A stretch of 64,000 nt of DNA. It comes from Nocardioides turkmenicus. Lineage in GTDB: Bacteria; Actinomycetota; Actinomycetes; Propionibacteriales; Nocardioidaceae. The stretch covers positions 248,001-312,000 of the forward strand of contig NZ_JAALAA010000001.1 of the NCBI RefSeq assembly GCF_011045035.1, read 5' to 3'. The translations under genes and the position numbers were made by a program. Below are positions 1-9,456 of the stretch, piece after piece (the first letter of the stretch is position 1; each line of letters opens with the position of its first letter). A model generated the notes under the pieces. The model ran no database searches, had not been told where the DNA came from, and worked only from the letters and a program-made list of their open reading frames with translations.

Positions 1-962
1 TCGGCGAAGAAGTTGGCCGGGTTCCGGTCCAGGACGAGGCGGCCGATCCGCTGCACCGGGGCGATCTCCTCAGGGACCAGCTTGGTCGGGTCGAGCAGGT
101 CGATGCCCTCGTACGTCTGCTCGGGGGTGTCCGGGAAGACCTGGATGCCCAGCTCCCACTCCGGGTAGGCGCCGGCCTCGATCGCGTCGGCGAGATCGCG
201 GCGGTGGAAGTCGGGGTCGAAGCCGCCGAGCATCTGGGCCTCCTCCCAGAGCAGGCCGTGCACTCCGAGCTTGGGCTTCCAGTGGAACTTGGCCAGGCTC
301 GTCTCCCCCGCGGCGTTGACGAGCCGGAAGGTGTGGACACCGAAGCCCTCCATCATCCGGTAGGAGCGGGAGATGCCGCGGTCCGACATGTTCCACAGGG
401 TGTGGTGCTGGGCCTCGGTGTGCAGCGAGACGAAGTCCCAGAAGGTGTCGTGCGCCGACTGCGCCTGCGGGATCTCGCGGTCGGGGTGCGGCTTGCCGGC
501 GTGGATGACGTCGGGGAACTTGATGCCGTCCTGGATGAAGAAGACCGGGATGTTGTTGCCGACGAGGTCGAAGGTGCCCTCCTCGGTGTAGAACTTCGTC
601 GCGAACCCGCGGGTGTCGCGCACCGTGTCCGCGCTGCCGCGCGAGCCCAGCACCGTGGAGAACCGCACGAAGACGGGCGTCTGCCGGCCCTCGGCGAGGA
701 ACCCGGCACTGGTGACGGTCTCGGCGGTCCCGTACGCGGTGAAGGTGCCGTGCGCGCCGGCTCCGCGGGCGTGGACGACGCGTTCGGGGATCCGCTCGTG
801 GTCGAAGTGGGTGATCTTCTCGCGAAGATGGTGGTCCTGGAGCAGGGTCGGGCCGCGCTCGCCCGCCTTGAGGGACTTGTCGGTCTCACGGAGGCGCACA
901 CCGCCCGAGGTGGTCAGCCACTCGGTCTGCTGGGAGGCGCCGGGGCTCGGCGTGTCGGTCAT
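1..962 (-). CDS. katE: Catalase, KatE-like (3' end cut by window)
   Basis: Monofunctional haem catalase that breaks hydrogen peroxide into water and oxygen in the cytoplasm. About 320 N-terminal residues are present from the ATG at 962; the C-terminal part lies outside the window. Visible are the distal-haem histidine in [11 protein letters not shown] (His64), the distal asparagine segment [21 protein letters not shown] and the [11 protein letters not shown] stretch. The wording of these segments resembles the large-subunit KatE/HPII group more than small KatA enzymes, but the length and C-terminal domain that would decide this are missing. No regulator gene is adjacent. The family call is secure and the KatE subtype is inferred. 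Confidence 0.93.
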   Translation of the reverse strand, partial: MTDTPSPGASQQTEWLTTSGGVRLRETDKSLKAGERGPTLLQDHHLREKITHFDHERIPERVVHARGAGAHGTFTAYGTAETVTSAGFLAEGRQTPVFVRFSTVLGSRGSADTVRDTRGFATKFYTEEGTFDLVGNNIPVFFIQDGIKFPDVIHAGKPHPDREIPQAQSAHDTFWDFVSLHTEAQHHTLWNMSDRGISRSYRMMEGFGVHTFRLVNAAGETSLAKFHWKPKLGVHGLLWEEAQMLGGFDPDFHRRDLADAIEAGAYPEWELGIQVFPDTPEQTYEGIDLLDPTKLVPEEIAPVQRIGRLVLDRNPANFFA

Positions 963-1018
963 AGCGGTCCTTCGGTCGGGGTCAGGGCTTTACCTCCCGT
1001 ACCCAGGCCGGCCCCGGG

Positions 1019-1981
1019 TCACCCGCCGCTGGCGCTGGCGACCCAGCGGAGCACGTCGTCCCACTCGTCGAGGAACCGGTCGAGGCCGTAGCGCTTCCGG
1101 GCGTGCCGTCGCCCGATGAGCCCGGCCTCCTCGGCGACGTCGGGATCCTTCATCAGGTGACGTACGGCCGGGACGATCTCGTCGCGGCGGGTGGTGACGA
1201 AGCCGGCCTCGTGCGGCACCGCGAGCGGGGTCTCGGTGGTCGCCAGGGCGACGACCGGCATGCCGAGGTGCATCGCCTCGATCAGGGAGAGGCCGAGCGA
1301 GGTCCAGCGGTTGAGGTGGACGTAGACGCGTCGCCGCGGGAGGTGGTCGTGGAGGTCCTGCTGAGACAGGTTCTCGTACGTCCGCAGCCCCTGGTACGCC
1401 GGCAGCCGCTCGACGCGCATGCCGAAGACATCCGCGCCGACGCCCTCGGCCAGCGCCGGCAGCAGGTCGGCGCCGACCGAGCGGCCTCGGCGTACCGGAT
1501 CGTTGACGACCACACCGGCACGCTCGATGTCGCCGGTGTAGCGGCGGCCGGGGTCGACGATGCCGTGCTCGATCACGGTCGTCGGGGTGCCGCCACAGTC
1601 CCAGAGCAGGTCGTTGAAGCCGGTGACGTGCACGATCGGGATGTCGCCGCCCGCCATCGGGTGGCGGGTGTCGGGGACCGCGCCGGCCGGGGTGTTGTGC
1701 TCCAGGAAGATCGCAGGTACGTCACGGCCCGGCCGCCGCCCGCCGAGCCATCGCTCGGCCAGCTCGACCTCGTGCGGACGCTGCAGGACGACGACGTCGA
1801 CGTCCTCGTCGGCGAGGGAGTCGCTGCTCACCTCGCGGGCGGCCGCGGGCCAGTCCCAGGTCCTGGCTCGGCCGAGTCCGTCGGGGCCGCGGTCGGGGGT
1901 CGTCGGGAGGAGGTAGTCGTGGCGACCGTGCACGAACGCCGTCGTCCAGGAGCCGTGCACGTGCCAGATCAGGATTCTCAT
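1019..1981 (-). CDS. GT-B glycosyltransferase (GT1/GT4-like)
   Basis: A 320-residue glycosyltransferase-like protein starting at ATG 1981 with MRILIWHVHGSW, a typical first beta strand. The open frame runs further upstream but has no family resemblance there. The C-terminal half carries the GT-B donor-site pattern NRWTSLGLSLIEAMHLGMPV followed by a TTETPLAVPHEAGF segment, as in GT4 enzymes. The acceptor and donor are not predictable. It is transcribed away from the heptose operon that starts 137 bp away at 2118, so the two may share a divergent promoter region. A role in the same glycan is plausible by position only. Confidence 0.8.
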   Translation of the reverse strand: MRILIWHVHGSWTTAFVHGRHDYLLPTTPDRGPDGLGRARTWDWPAAAREVSSDSLADEDVDVVVLQRPHEVELAERWLGGRRPGRDVPAIFLEHNTPAGAVPDTRHPMAGGDIPIVHVTGFNDLLWDCGGTPTTVIEHGIVDPGRRYTGDIERAGVVVNDPVRRGRSVGADLLPALAEGVGADVFGMRVERLPAYQGLRTYENLSQQDLHDHLPRRRVYVHLNRWTSLGLSLIEAMHLGMPVVALATTETPLAVPHEAGFVTTRRDEIVPAVRHLMKDPDVAEEAGLIGRRHARKRYGLDRFLDEWDDVLRWVASASGG

Positions 1982-2117
1982 TCCACATCGGTGCCCGGGA
2001 GCACCTTCGGTGATGCGGCCGGGCCGGAGAAGTTCCGCGACGACGCGACTCAAAGCGCTTCGCCTCGGGTACTCGGAGATCACTTCGCATCCCTATCCGG
2101 TCCGGAAGGCAGCACTG

Positions 2118-3779
2118 ATGAAGGTCCTTGGCGTCAACGCCCTCTTCCACGACCCCAGCGCCGCGCTCGTCGTCGACGGCAGGACGGTCGCGGCCACCGA
2201 GGAGGAGCGGTTCTCCCGCCGCAAGCACGGCCACCGGCCGGTGCCGTTCGCGGCGTGGGAGCTCCCCGACCACGCCATCCGATGGTGCCTCGAGGAGGCT
2301 GGCCTCGAGCCCGGCGACCTGGACGCGGTGGCCTACTCCTACGACTGCTCCCTGGCTCGGCCGGCGGCCGACATGGGGCTGCACGACCCGTGGGACAGCC
2401 TTCGCCAGGCGTACGCCACGCACGCACCCGACTTCCTGACCACCCTGCTGCCGGGGCTCGACCGGGCCGACGTACGCTTCGTGCCGCACCACGTCGCCCA
2501 TGCCGCCTCCGCGGCGCTGGCTTCGCCGTTCGTCGCCGAGGGCAGCGACGTGCTGGTCCTGGACGGCCGCGGCGAGCGGCACAGCCATCTCGCCGGACGC
2601 TACGACGCGGACGGGGCTCTGACGACCCTGCGCACCCAGGACCTCCCGCACTCGCTCGGCCTGGTCTTCGAGGAGCTCACCGAGCACCTGGGGTTCTTGC
2701 GCGCCAACGACGAGTACAAGGTGATGGCGCTCGCCTCCTACGGCAAGCCGCTCGCATCCAGCGGGCACCGGATCGACGAGCTGACCGAGCGGATCCGGCT
2801 GACCGGCGACGGCGGGTTCGTCACCGAGCCGATCGACTGGGCCGCCCTGGCGCCACGGCTGCGGCCCGGCGAGGACTGGACCGCCGACCACGCCGACCTG
2901 GCAGCCAGCGTGCAGCTGCGCTTCGAGGAGGTGCTGGTCGAGCTGGCCCGGTGGCTGCGTGGGCAGACCGGCGGCACCCACCTGACCCTCGCCGGCGGGG
3001 TGGCGCTCAACTGTGTCGCCAACACCGTGCTGGTCGAGCGCAGCGGCTACGAGAACGTCTGGGTGCAGCCGGCCGCCGGCGACGCCGGCACGGCGCTCGG
3101 CGCCGCGCTGCAGCTCGCCGCCGACAACGGCGACCGCCTCGAGCCCATGCCGGGCGCCGACCTGGGACGCGAGTGGTCCGAGGACGAGATCGAGTCGGTG
3201 CTGCGTACGGCCCGGGTGGCGTACGAACGCCCCGGCGACCTGGCCGCGACCGTGGCCGAGACCCTGGCCGACAACGGGATCGTGGCGTGGTTCCAGGGAC
3301 GCAGCGAGTTCGGCCCGCGCGCCCTCGGGCACCGATCGCTGCTCGCCCATCCCGGACGCCAGGAGAATCTCGAGCGGATCAACGATGTCAAGGGCCGCGA
3401 GCAGTTCCGGCCGGTGGCGCCGATGGTGCTCGCCGAGCGCGCCGCCGACATCTTCGAGCGTGGGCCGCTGCCCTCGCCCTACATGCTCTTCGTCCACGAC
3501 GTCGCCGCGGAGTGGCACGCGCTGATCCCGGCGGTGACCCACGTCGACGGCACCGCCCGGGTGCAGACGGTCGATTCGCAGGACGAGCCGCTGGCGGCGC
3601 GGATGCTGGCCGAGTTCGAGGCCCGGACCGGGCTGCCCGTGGTGATCAACACCAGCCTCAACACCGCGGGCCGGCCGATGGTCGACTCGCCTCGGGACGC
3701 GTTGGAGTGCTTCGGGTCGGCGCCGATCGACCTGCTCGCCATCGGCCCGTTCGTCGTACGCCGCGCGAGGACGTTCTGA
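2118..3779 (+). CDS. NodU/CmcH-family O-carbamoyltransferase
   Basis: A 553-residue carbamoyltransferase of the NodU/CmcH/TobZ family, which moves a carbamoyl group from carbamoyl phosphate through an adenylate intermediate to a hydroxyl, often on a sugar. The start at ATG 2118 gives MKVLGVNALFHDPSAALVVD, the standard N-terminus, preceded by GGAAGG. Further hallmarks are FVPHHVAHAASA, the actin-like LAGGVALNCVAN, and the C-terminal YrdC-like part with GRSEFGPRALGHRS and LPVVINTSLN. Length is normal for the family. Its stop overlaps the next start (TGATG), so it leads a translationally coupled operon of heptose genes; the acceptor is probably a sugar made or transferred by those genes. Confidence 0.92.
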   Translation: MKVLGVNALFHDPSAALVVDGRTVAATEEERFSRRKHGHRPVPFAAWELPDHAIRWCLEEAGLEPGDLDAVAYSYDCSLARPAADMGLHDPWDSLRQAYATHAPDFLTTLLPGLDRADVRFVPHHVAHAASAALASPFVAEGSDVLVLDGRGERHSHLAGRYDADGALTTLRTQDLPHSLGLVFEELTEHLGFLRANDEYKVMALASYGKPLASSGHRIDELTERIRLTGDGGFVTEPIDWAALAPRLRPGEDWTADHADLAASVQLRFEEVLVELARWLRGQTGGTHLTLAGGVALNCVANTVLVERSGYENVWVQPAAGDAGTALGAALQLAADNGDRLEPMPGADLGREWSEDEIESVLRTARVAYERPGDLAATVAETLADNGIVAWFQGRSEFGPRALGHRSLLAHPGRQENLERINDVKGREQFRPVAPMVLAERAADIFERGPLPSPYMLFVHDVAAEWHALIPAVTHVDGTARVQTVDSQDEPLAARMLAEFEARTGLPVVINTSLNTAGRPMVDSPRDALECFGSAPIDLLAIGPFVVRRARTF

Positions 3780-5281
3780 TGACCATCGACACCACCATCG
3801 TCATCCCGACCGTCGGCCGGCCGAGCCTGGGGGTGCTGCTGGACGCGCTGGCGAGCCAGACGGTGCCGCTGCACCATCCCGTGATCGTGGTCGACGACCG
3901 TGCCGACGGCGACGAACTGACCGTCGGCGACCGGCCGATCGACGTCGAGGTCGTCCGCAGCGGAGGCGGCGGTCCGGCCCGTGCGCGCAACATCGGCTGG
4001 CGGCACACGCGTACGCCCTGGGTCTCGTTCCTCGACGACGACGTGGTGCCGGACGCGTCCTGGTACCGCGACCTCATCGCCGACCTGCGCCTGCTCGAGG
4101 ACTATCCCGAGCAGGAGATCGTCGGCAGCCAGGGACGACTCACCGTCCCGCTTCCCGAGGATCGTCGCCCCACGGACTGGGAGCGCGGCACCGCGGGCCT
4201 GGAGACGTCGACGTGGATCACCGCCGACATGAGCTACCGCCGCGACCGGATCGCCGCCGTGGGCGGGTTCGACGAGCGCTTCCAGCGTGCCTTCCGCGAG
4301 GACGCCGATCTCGCCCTGCGCCTCGGCGCCGAACGTGGCCGGATCGTCACCGGCAGCCGCCACGTGACCCACCCGGTGCGGCCCTCCGACGACTGGGCGA
4401 GCCTGCGGGCCCAGGCCGGCAACGCCGACGACATCCTGATGCGGGCGGTCCACGGACCGGGCTGGCACGAGCGCGCGAAGGCGCCCGAGGGGCGCCGGAA
4501 GGCGCACCTGGCGACCACCGCCGCCGGTGCGCTGGCGGTCGCCGGCCTGCTGTCCCGGCGTCGCCGGATCGCCCTGACCGGCGCCGTGGGTTGGCTCGCG
4601 GGCACCGCCGAGCTCGCCCGTCACCGCATCGCGCCCGGCCCGAGGACTCCCGGCGAGATCCGGCGGATGCTGCTCACCAGCGCCGCGATCCCGGCGGCGG
4701 CGACGTGGCACCTGCTGCGCGGCGTACGTCTCCACCACGGCGCGACGCCGTGGCGAGGTGTCCCGGAGCTGGTCCTGCTCGACCGCGACGGCACCCTGAT
4801 CGAGGACGTGCCCTACAACGGCGACCCCGACCTGGTGCGACCGCTCCCCGGTGTCCGCGAGGCCCTCGACCGGCTCCGGGCGGAGGGGGTCCGGCTGATG
4901 GTCGTGACCAACCAGTCCGGCATCGGCCGCGGCCTTATCAGCGAGGAGCAGGCCGACGCGGTCGACGAGCGGGTCGCCGAGCTGCTGGGCCCGTTCGAGG
5001 CGGTGCTGCGCTGCCCGCACTCCCCCGACGACCGCTGCGGCTGCCGCAAGCCCGGACCTGACCTGATCAAACGCGCACTCGCCAGCACCGGCGTGCACCC
5101 CGACCGCACGGTCATGGTGGGCGACATCGGCAGCGACATGGAGGCCGCGAGGAACGCCGGCGTCAGCGGCTGCCTCGTCCCCACGCTGCAGACCCGTCGC
5201 GAGGAGGTCGACGCCGCCGCGCCACGCACCGCGGCCGGCCTCGCCCAGGCCGTCGACCTGATGCTGGGAGGCGTGTGGTGA
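3779..5281 (+). CDS. Fusion: GT2 glycosyltransferase + GmhB heptose bisphosphate phosphatase
   Basis: A 500-residue two-domain protein. Residues 1-240 form a GT-A family 2 glycosyltransferase: TIVIPTVGRPSL, GGGGPARARNIGW, the metal-binding FLDDDVVP, and GGFDERFQRAFREDADLALR. A linker with two hydrophobic stretches follows (about 245-320). Residues 330-500 form a HAD phosphatase of GmhB type: LDRDGTLIED (catalytic aspartates near 335), VTNQSGIGRG, the zinc loop CPHSPDDRCGCRKPGPD, and MVGDIGSDMEAARNAG. GmhB removes the C7 phosphate of heptose 1,7-bisphosphate between the two HldE reactions. GmhB is normally a separate protein of about 190 residues; here it is joined to a transferase. Coupled at both ends by overlapping codons. 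Confidence 0.9.
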   Translation: MTIDTTIVIPTVGRPSLGVLLDALASQTVPLHHPVIVVDDRADGDELTVGDRPIDVEVVRSGGGGPARARNIGWRHTRTPWVSFLDDDVVPDASWYRDLIADLRLLEDYPEQEIVGSQGRLTVPLPEDRRPTDWERGTAGLETSTWITADMSYRRDRIAAVGGFDERFQRAFREDADLALRLGAERGRIVTGSRHVTHPVRPSDDWASLRAQAGNADDILMRAVHGPGWHERAKAPEGRRKAHLATTAAGALAVAGLLSRRRRIALTGAVGWLAGTAELARHRIAPGPRTPGEIRRMLLTSAAIPAAATWHLLRGVRLHHGATPWRGVPELVLLDRDGTLIEDVPYNGDPDLVRPLPGVREALDRLRAEGVRLMVVTNQSGIGRGLISEEQADAVDERVAELLGPFEAVLRCPHSPDDRCGCRKPGPDLIKRALASTGVHPDRTVMVGDIGSDMEAARNAGVSGCLVPTLQTRREEVDAAAPRTAAGLAQAVDLMLGGVW

Positions 5282-6300
5282 GGACCCTCGTCGTACGCCT
5301 GGACTCGATGGGCGACGTGCTCCTCGCCGGTCCGGCGGTGCGTGCGATGGCCGCGACCAGCGACCACGTGACGATGCTGTGCGGCCCGCTCGGCCGCGAG
5401 GCCGCCGGGCTGCTGCCGGGCGTCGACGAGGTGTTGTGCTGGGAGGCGCCGTGGATCCTCGCCGACCCGCCGCCGGTCGATCCCGACGAGGTCGACCTGC
5501 TCCGCAAACGCGTCGAGGCCGGGATGTTCGACCGCGCCGTGATCCTCACCAGCTTCCACCAGTCGCCGCTTCCCACCGCGCTCGTGCTGAGGCTCGCCGG
5601 GATCGCGCGGCTGGCCGCGGTGAGCACCGACTACCCCGGCTCGCTGCTCGACCACCGGGTGCGCGTCGAGGAGGACATCCCCGAGCCCGAGCGTGCGCTC
5701 GCGGTCGCCATCGCCTGCGGCGGCCGGCTCCCCGACGGCGACGACGGCCGGCTGGCGGTCCGCGGTCTCGCGGCTCCGACGGACCTCCCGGTGCCGTACG
5801 TCGTCCTGCACCCCGGCACCTCCGCGCCCGCACGCGCCTGGCCGGCGGACCGGTACCGCGACCTGTGCGAGCACCTGAGCAGCCTCGGCCTCGGTGCCGT
5901 CGTCACCGGCGGCACCGACGAACGTCCGCTGACCGCGTACGTCGCCGGTGCGAGCGGCACCGACCTGGGCGGCACGCTCGGACTCGGCGAGCTCGCCGGA
6001 GTCCTCCGCCACGCCGAGGCGGTGGTGGTCGGCAACACCGGTCCCGCGCATCTGGCCGCCGCGGTCGGCACCCCGGTGGTCTCGCTCTACGCCCCCACGA
6101 TCAGCGCCGAGCGCTGGGCGCCCTACGGCGTCGACCGGGTGCTCCTCGGCGACCAGCACGCTCCGTGCCGCGACACCCGCGCCCGCGAGTGCCCCGTGCC
6201 CGGACACCCGTGCCTGAGCGGTGTCACGACGGACGATGTCGTCACCGCGCTCGGCACCCTCGGCGTACGTCCATCCGAACCCGTGGGAAGGAGCCGCTGA
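5278..6300 (+). CDS. GT9 heptosyltransferase-like glycosyltransferase
   Basis: A 340-residue member of glycosyltransferase family 9, which contains the ADP-heptose:LPS heptosyltransferases. It begins at GTG 5278, overlapping the previous stop by 4 nt (GTGA); a GTG one codon earlier is possible. Characteristic segments are VRLDSMGDVLLAGPAVRAMA at the N-terminus, YVVLHPGTSAPARAWPADRY, VVTGGTDE, and VVVGNTGPAHLAAAVGTPVV with the donor-binding region. A Cys-containing tail follows RDTRARECPVPGHPCLSGV, as in many GT9 proteins. Placed between the GmhB fusion and a GT4, it is a strong candidate for transfer of ADP-heptose, although donor use is inferred from neighbours. Confidence 0.9.
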   Translation: MRTLVVRLDSMGDVLLAGPAVRAMAATSDHVTMLCGPLGREAAGLLPGVDEVLCWEAPWILADPPPVDPDEVDLLRKRVEAGMFDRAVILTSFHQSPLPTALVLRLAGIARLAAVSTDYPGSLLDHRVRVEEDIPEPERALAVAIACGGRLPDGDDGRLAVRGLAAPTDLPVPYVVLHPGTSAPARAWPADRYRDLCEHLSSLGLGAVVTGGTDERPLTAYVAGASGTDLGGTLGLGELAGVLRHAEAVVVGNTGPAHLAAAVGTPVVSLYAPTISAERWAPYGVDRVLLGDQHAPCRDTRARECPVPGHPCLSGVTTDDVVTALGTLGVRPSEPVGRSR

Positions 6301-7532
6301 TGCGCGTCGCACTCGTCTCTGAACATGCCAACCCGCTCGCCGCCCTCGGCCGGGAGGACGCCGGCGGACAGAACGTCCACGTCGCGGCCCTGGCAACAGG
6401 CCTGGCCCGTAACGGCCACGAGGTGACCGTCTACACCAGACGCGACGACCTCGCGACGCCGGCACGCGTGCGGACGGACGGCTACGTGGTCGAGCACGTC
6501 CCTGCCGGGCCGCCGGCCGAGGTGGCCAAGGACGACCTCCTCCCCTACATCCCCGAGCTGGCCAGGCGCCTGCAGGAGGCGTGGCTTGTCGAGCCGCCCG
6601 ACCTGGTCCACGCCCACTTCTGGATGAGCGGCCTGGCCTCGCTCCCCGGCGTACGCGAGCAGCGCGTGCCGCTGGTGCAGTCCTTCCACGCCCTCGGGTC
6701 GGTCAAGCGTCGCCAGCAGGGCAGCGCCGACACCAGCCCGCCCGAGCGGATCGGGCACGAGCGCCGGCTGTGCGCCGAGGCCGACGCGGTCATCGCGACC
6801 TGCACCGACGAGGTCCGTGAGCTCCGCCGGCTCGGCCTGCCCGACGGCCGCGCGACGATCATCCCCTGCGGGGTCGACACTGACCTGTTCCGGCCCGGCC
6901 CGGGCCGGCTGGCCGACCGGCTGCAACTGCTCGTCCTGGGCCGGATGGTCCCCCGCAAGGGGTTCGGCAACGCGATCGAGGCCTTCGCCCACCTCGTCCA
7001 CGACGAGGGGCTCGACGCCGAGCTGGTCATCGCGGGCGGCCCGTCGCGCAGGGACCTCGGCGCCGACCCTGAGGCGCAGCGGCTGCGTCAGATCGCCGAA
7101 CGCCACCGCGTCGCCTCCCGCACGACCTTCCTCGGCAGCGTCGACCGCGACGACGTGCCCGACCTGATCCGCAGCAGCGACGCCGTGGTCAGCGTGCCCT
7201 GGTACGAGCCGTTCGGGATCGTGCCGGTCGAGGCGATGGCCTGCGGCCGGCCGGTGGTCGGCACGGCCGTCGGCGGGCTCCTCGACACCGTGGTCCCGGG
7301 CGTCACCGGCGACCTGGTGAGACCGCGGAAGCCGGCCGACCTGGCGCGCGTCCTCGCGGCCCTGATGCGCGACCCCGAGCGACGGCGGCGCTACGGCGAG
7401 GCCGGCCGGCGGCGCGCCGTCGAGCGCTACGACTGGCGCCACGTCCTGGCCGCCACCGAGGAGCTCTACGAGCGGGTCACCCGACCTGCCCGATCCACCC
7501 GAACCATCGATGCGAAGGAGGCAGTCCGATGA
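6300..7532 (+). CDS. GT4 glycosyltransferase
   Basis: A 410-residue retaining GT-B transferase. The ATG at 6300 overlaps the preceding stop (TGATG). The N-terminus MRVALVSEHANPLA with EDAGGQNVHVAALATGLA is typical of sucrose-phosphate-synthase-like and MshA-like GT4 enzymes, and VHAHFWMSGLA belongs to the acceptor domain. The donor domain holds LLVLGRMVPRKGF, a TTFLGSVDRDDVPDLI segment and YEPFGIVPVEAMACGRPVVG, with the E-x7-E motif that binds the nucleotide sugar. It lies within the heptose operon, so it probably adds another sugar to the same glycan. The donor is unknown. Confidence 0.9.
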   Translation: MRVALVSEHANPLAALGREDAGGQNVHVAALATGLARNGHEVTVYTRRDDLATPARVRTDGYVVEHVPAGPPAEVAKDDLLPYIPELARRLQEAWLVEPPDLVHAHFWMSGLASLPGVREQRVPLVQSFHALGSVKRRQQGSADTSPPERIGHERRLCAEADAVIATCTDEVRELRRLGLPDGRATIIPCGVDTDLFRPGPGRLADRLQLLVLGRMVPRKGFGNAIEAFAHLVHDEGLDAELVIAGGPSRRDLGADPEAQRLRQIAERHRVASRTTFLGSVDRDDVPDLIRSSDAVVSVPWYEPFGIVPVEAMACGRPVVGTAVGGLLDTVVPGVTGDLVRPRKPADLARVLAALMRDPERRRRYGEAGRRRAVERYDWRHVLAATEELYERVTRPARSTRTIDAKEAVR

Positions 7533-8143
7533 CAACCCCGTGCGCTCACGAGCACCTCGCCGAGCTGAGCCAGACACTGCGCAGGTTCGACGGCTGCGTC
7601 GATGTCGCCGACGACTGGGGCGTACGCCTCGCGCCCGTGCTCGAGGGCGGCGCCCGGCTCCTCGCCGCGGGCAACGGCGGCAGCGCCGCCCAGGCCCAGC
7701 ACCTCACCGCCGAGCTGGTCGGCCGATACCGCGAGGACCGCGCGCCGTTCTCGGCGATCTGTCTCTCCGCCGAGACCTCCAGCCTGACCGCCATCGGCAA
7801 CGACTACCCGCCCGAGGAGCTCTTCGCCCGCCAGGTCGAGGCGCACGGCCGCCCGGGCGACATCCTGATGCTGATGTCCACCAGCGGCCGCAGCGGCAAC
7901 CTCCTCGCCGCCGCCCGGCGCGGTCGCCGGGCTGGGCTGCAGGTCTGGTCGATGACCGGCCCGGCTCCCAACCCGCTGGCGGACCTCTCCGACGAGCACT
8001 GCTCCGTCGACGCCCGCTACACCGCCACCGTGCAGGAGATGCACCTGGTCGCACTGCACATCATGTGCGCCGCCTTCGACCGCGAGCTCGGCGTCGGCGA
8101 GCCGGCGCGGCTCTCGACGGAGGACCTGGAGGTGCTCCGATGA
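7529..8143 (+). CDS. gmhA: Sedoheptulose 7-phosphate isomerase
   Basis: A 204-residue SIS-domain phosphoheptose isomerase that converts D-sedoheptulose 7-phosphate to D-glycero-D-manno-heptose 7-phosphate, the first committed step to nucleotide-activated heptose. Evidence: LLAAGNGGSAAQAQHLTAEL with the His and Glu expected to bind zinc, LMSTSGRSGNLLAAA for phosphate binding, and TATVQEMHLVALHIM with the second Gln and His. Length matches GmhA (about 190-200). ATG 7529 overlaps the GT4 stop by 4 nt and its own stop overlaps hldE by 4 nt (ATGA), so order and coupling fit one pathway. Confidence 0.94.
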   Translation: MTTPCAHEHLAELSQTLRRFDGCVDVADDWGVRLAPVLEGGARLLAAGNGGSAAQAQHLTAELVGRYREDRAPFSAICLSAETSSLTAIGNDYPPEELFARQVEAHGRPGDILMLMSTSGRSGNLLAAARRGRRAGLQVWSMTGPAPNPLADLSDEHCSVDARYTATVQEMHLVALHIMCAAFDRELGVGEPARLSTEDLEVLR

Positions 8144-9456
8144 GCATTCGGATGGTCGTGGTCGGAGACATCCTGCTCGACGTGGACGTCACCGGGGACG
8201 TACGCCGCCGGCTGCCGGAGGCGGACGCGCCGGTCATCGACGACCCGCGGGAACGGCTCCGTCCCGGCGGGGCCGGGCTGGCCGCGGCCCTCGCCGCCGC
8301 CGACGGTCACGACGTCGTCCTGGTGACCGCGCTGGCAGCCGACGCGGCGGGCTCGCGGATCCACGACCTGTGCAGCGAGGCCGGGATCAAGATCCTCGCC
8401 GTCCCCCAGGACGGCACCACCCCGGTCAAGCGCCGGATCATCGCCGACCAGCGGCCGGTGGCCCGGCTGGACGAGGGCGGCTGCGGCCCGATCGAGCCCG
8501 TCCCACCCGCTGCACTCGACGCGATCGGCATGGCCGACGCGGTGCTCGTCTCCGACTACGGCCAGGGCATGACGAGCGTGGACAACCTCCGCCAGGCACT
8601 GAGCAGCGTGATCGCGACCACTTCGACCCCGGTCGTCTGGGACCCGCATCCGCGTGGGGCGGCCCCTGTCCCCGGCGTACGCCTCGCCACCCCCAACCGG
8701 GCCGAAGCTGCCGCCTTCGCCGGCCAGGCCGGCACCGGGGCGAGCGAGCACGCGGCCGCGCTGGTGGACGCCTGGCGAGCCCGAGCCGTCTGCGTCACGC
8801 TGGGCTCGGAGGGCGCCGTCCTGGCCGAGGGCTCGGCGGCACCGCTGCCGGTCCCCGCCCGCCGCGTCGGTCCCCACGACACCTGCGGGGCCGGCGACCG
8901 CTTCGCGGCCACGGTGACGGCGAGCCTCACCGGCACGGCGGGGACCGAGGCCGCGGTGAAGACCGCCGTCGAGGCGGCCGGCGACTTCGTGGCCTCGGGC
9001 GGCGCCGCCACGTTCGCCCCCGTCCCGCGGCGGACCAGGGAACGTACGCTCGTGGCCACCGGCGGCTGCTTCGACCTCCTCCACGCCGGCCACGTCGCCA
9101 CCTTGCAGGCCGCGCGGAGGCTCGGCGACCGCCTGGTCGTCTGCCTCAACTCCGACGACTCCGTGCGCCGGCTCAAGGGTGAGGACCGCCCGCTCGTCCC
9201 CGAACGCGACCGCGCCCGGCTGCTGGCCGCGCTCGACTGCGTCGACGACGTGGTCGTCTTCGACGAGGACACCCCGACGCATGTGCTCGCCGAGCTCCGG
9301 CCCGACATCTGGGTCAAGGGCGGGGACTACTCCGAGGACGACCTCCCCGAGAGCGACCTGCTGGCGACCTGGGGTGGGCGTACGGTCGTGGTGCCCTTCC
9401 ACGACGGCCACTCGACCACCTCGCTGATCGAGACCGCGAGGGCGATCCCGGTCTGA
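8140..9456 (+). CDS. hldE: Bifunctional heptose 7-P kinase / heptose 1-P adenylyltransferase
   Basis: A 438-residue HldE. The N-terminal PfkB-type ribokinase fold (about 1-300) shows MVVVGDILLDVDVTGD, LRPGGAGLAAALAA and the catalytic-base motif DTCGAGDRFAA; it should phosphorylate heptose 7-phosphate at C1. The C-terminal nucleotidyltransferase (about 305-438) shows GGCFDLLHAGHVATLQAAR with the HxGH motif, VCLNSDDSVRRLKG, and WVKGGDY; it should form ADP-heptose. Both halves are intact and the length is close to enterobacterial HldE (about 475). Coupled to gmhA by ATGA. Together with the GmhB domain at 3779-5281 the pathway to ADP-D-glycero-beta-D-manno-heptose is complete; no HldD epimerase is present in the window. 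Confidence 0.94.
   Translation: MSIRMVVVGDILLDVDVTGDVRRRLPEADAPVIDDPRERLRPGGAGLAAALAAADGHDVVLVTALAADAAGSRIHDLCSEAGIKILAVPQDGTTPVKRRIIADQRPVARLDEGGCGPIEPVPPAALDAIGMADAVLVSDYGQGMTSVDNLRQALSSVIATTSTPVVWDPHPRGAAPVPGVRLATPNRAEAAAFAGQAGTGASEHAAALVDAWRARAVCVTLGSEGAVLAEGSAAPLPVPARRVGPHDTCGAGDRFAATVTASLTGTAGTEAAVKTAVEAAGDFVASGGAATFAPVPRRTRERTLVATGGCFDLLHAGHVATLQAARRLGDRLVVCLNSDDSVRRLKGEDRPLVPERDRARLLAALDCVDDVVVFDEDTPTHVLAELRPDIWVKGGDYSEDDLPESDLLATWGGRTVVVPFHDGHSTTSLIETARAIPV

Noticed and set aside
1982..2117. GGGTAC at 2067-2072 as a SigF-type promoter for the heptose operon
   Set aside because: No matching -35 sequence lies 14-18 bp upstream, and a single six-base match is expected by chance in this GC-rich DNA.
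1103..5281. Very long open frames antisense or out of frame to real genes (also 22237-25305 minus and 58491-61142 plus)
   Set aside because: High GC removes stop codons from shadow frames. They show no family motifs, while the overlapping frames encode recognisable enzymes.
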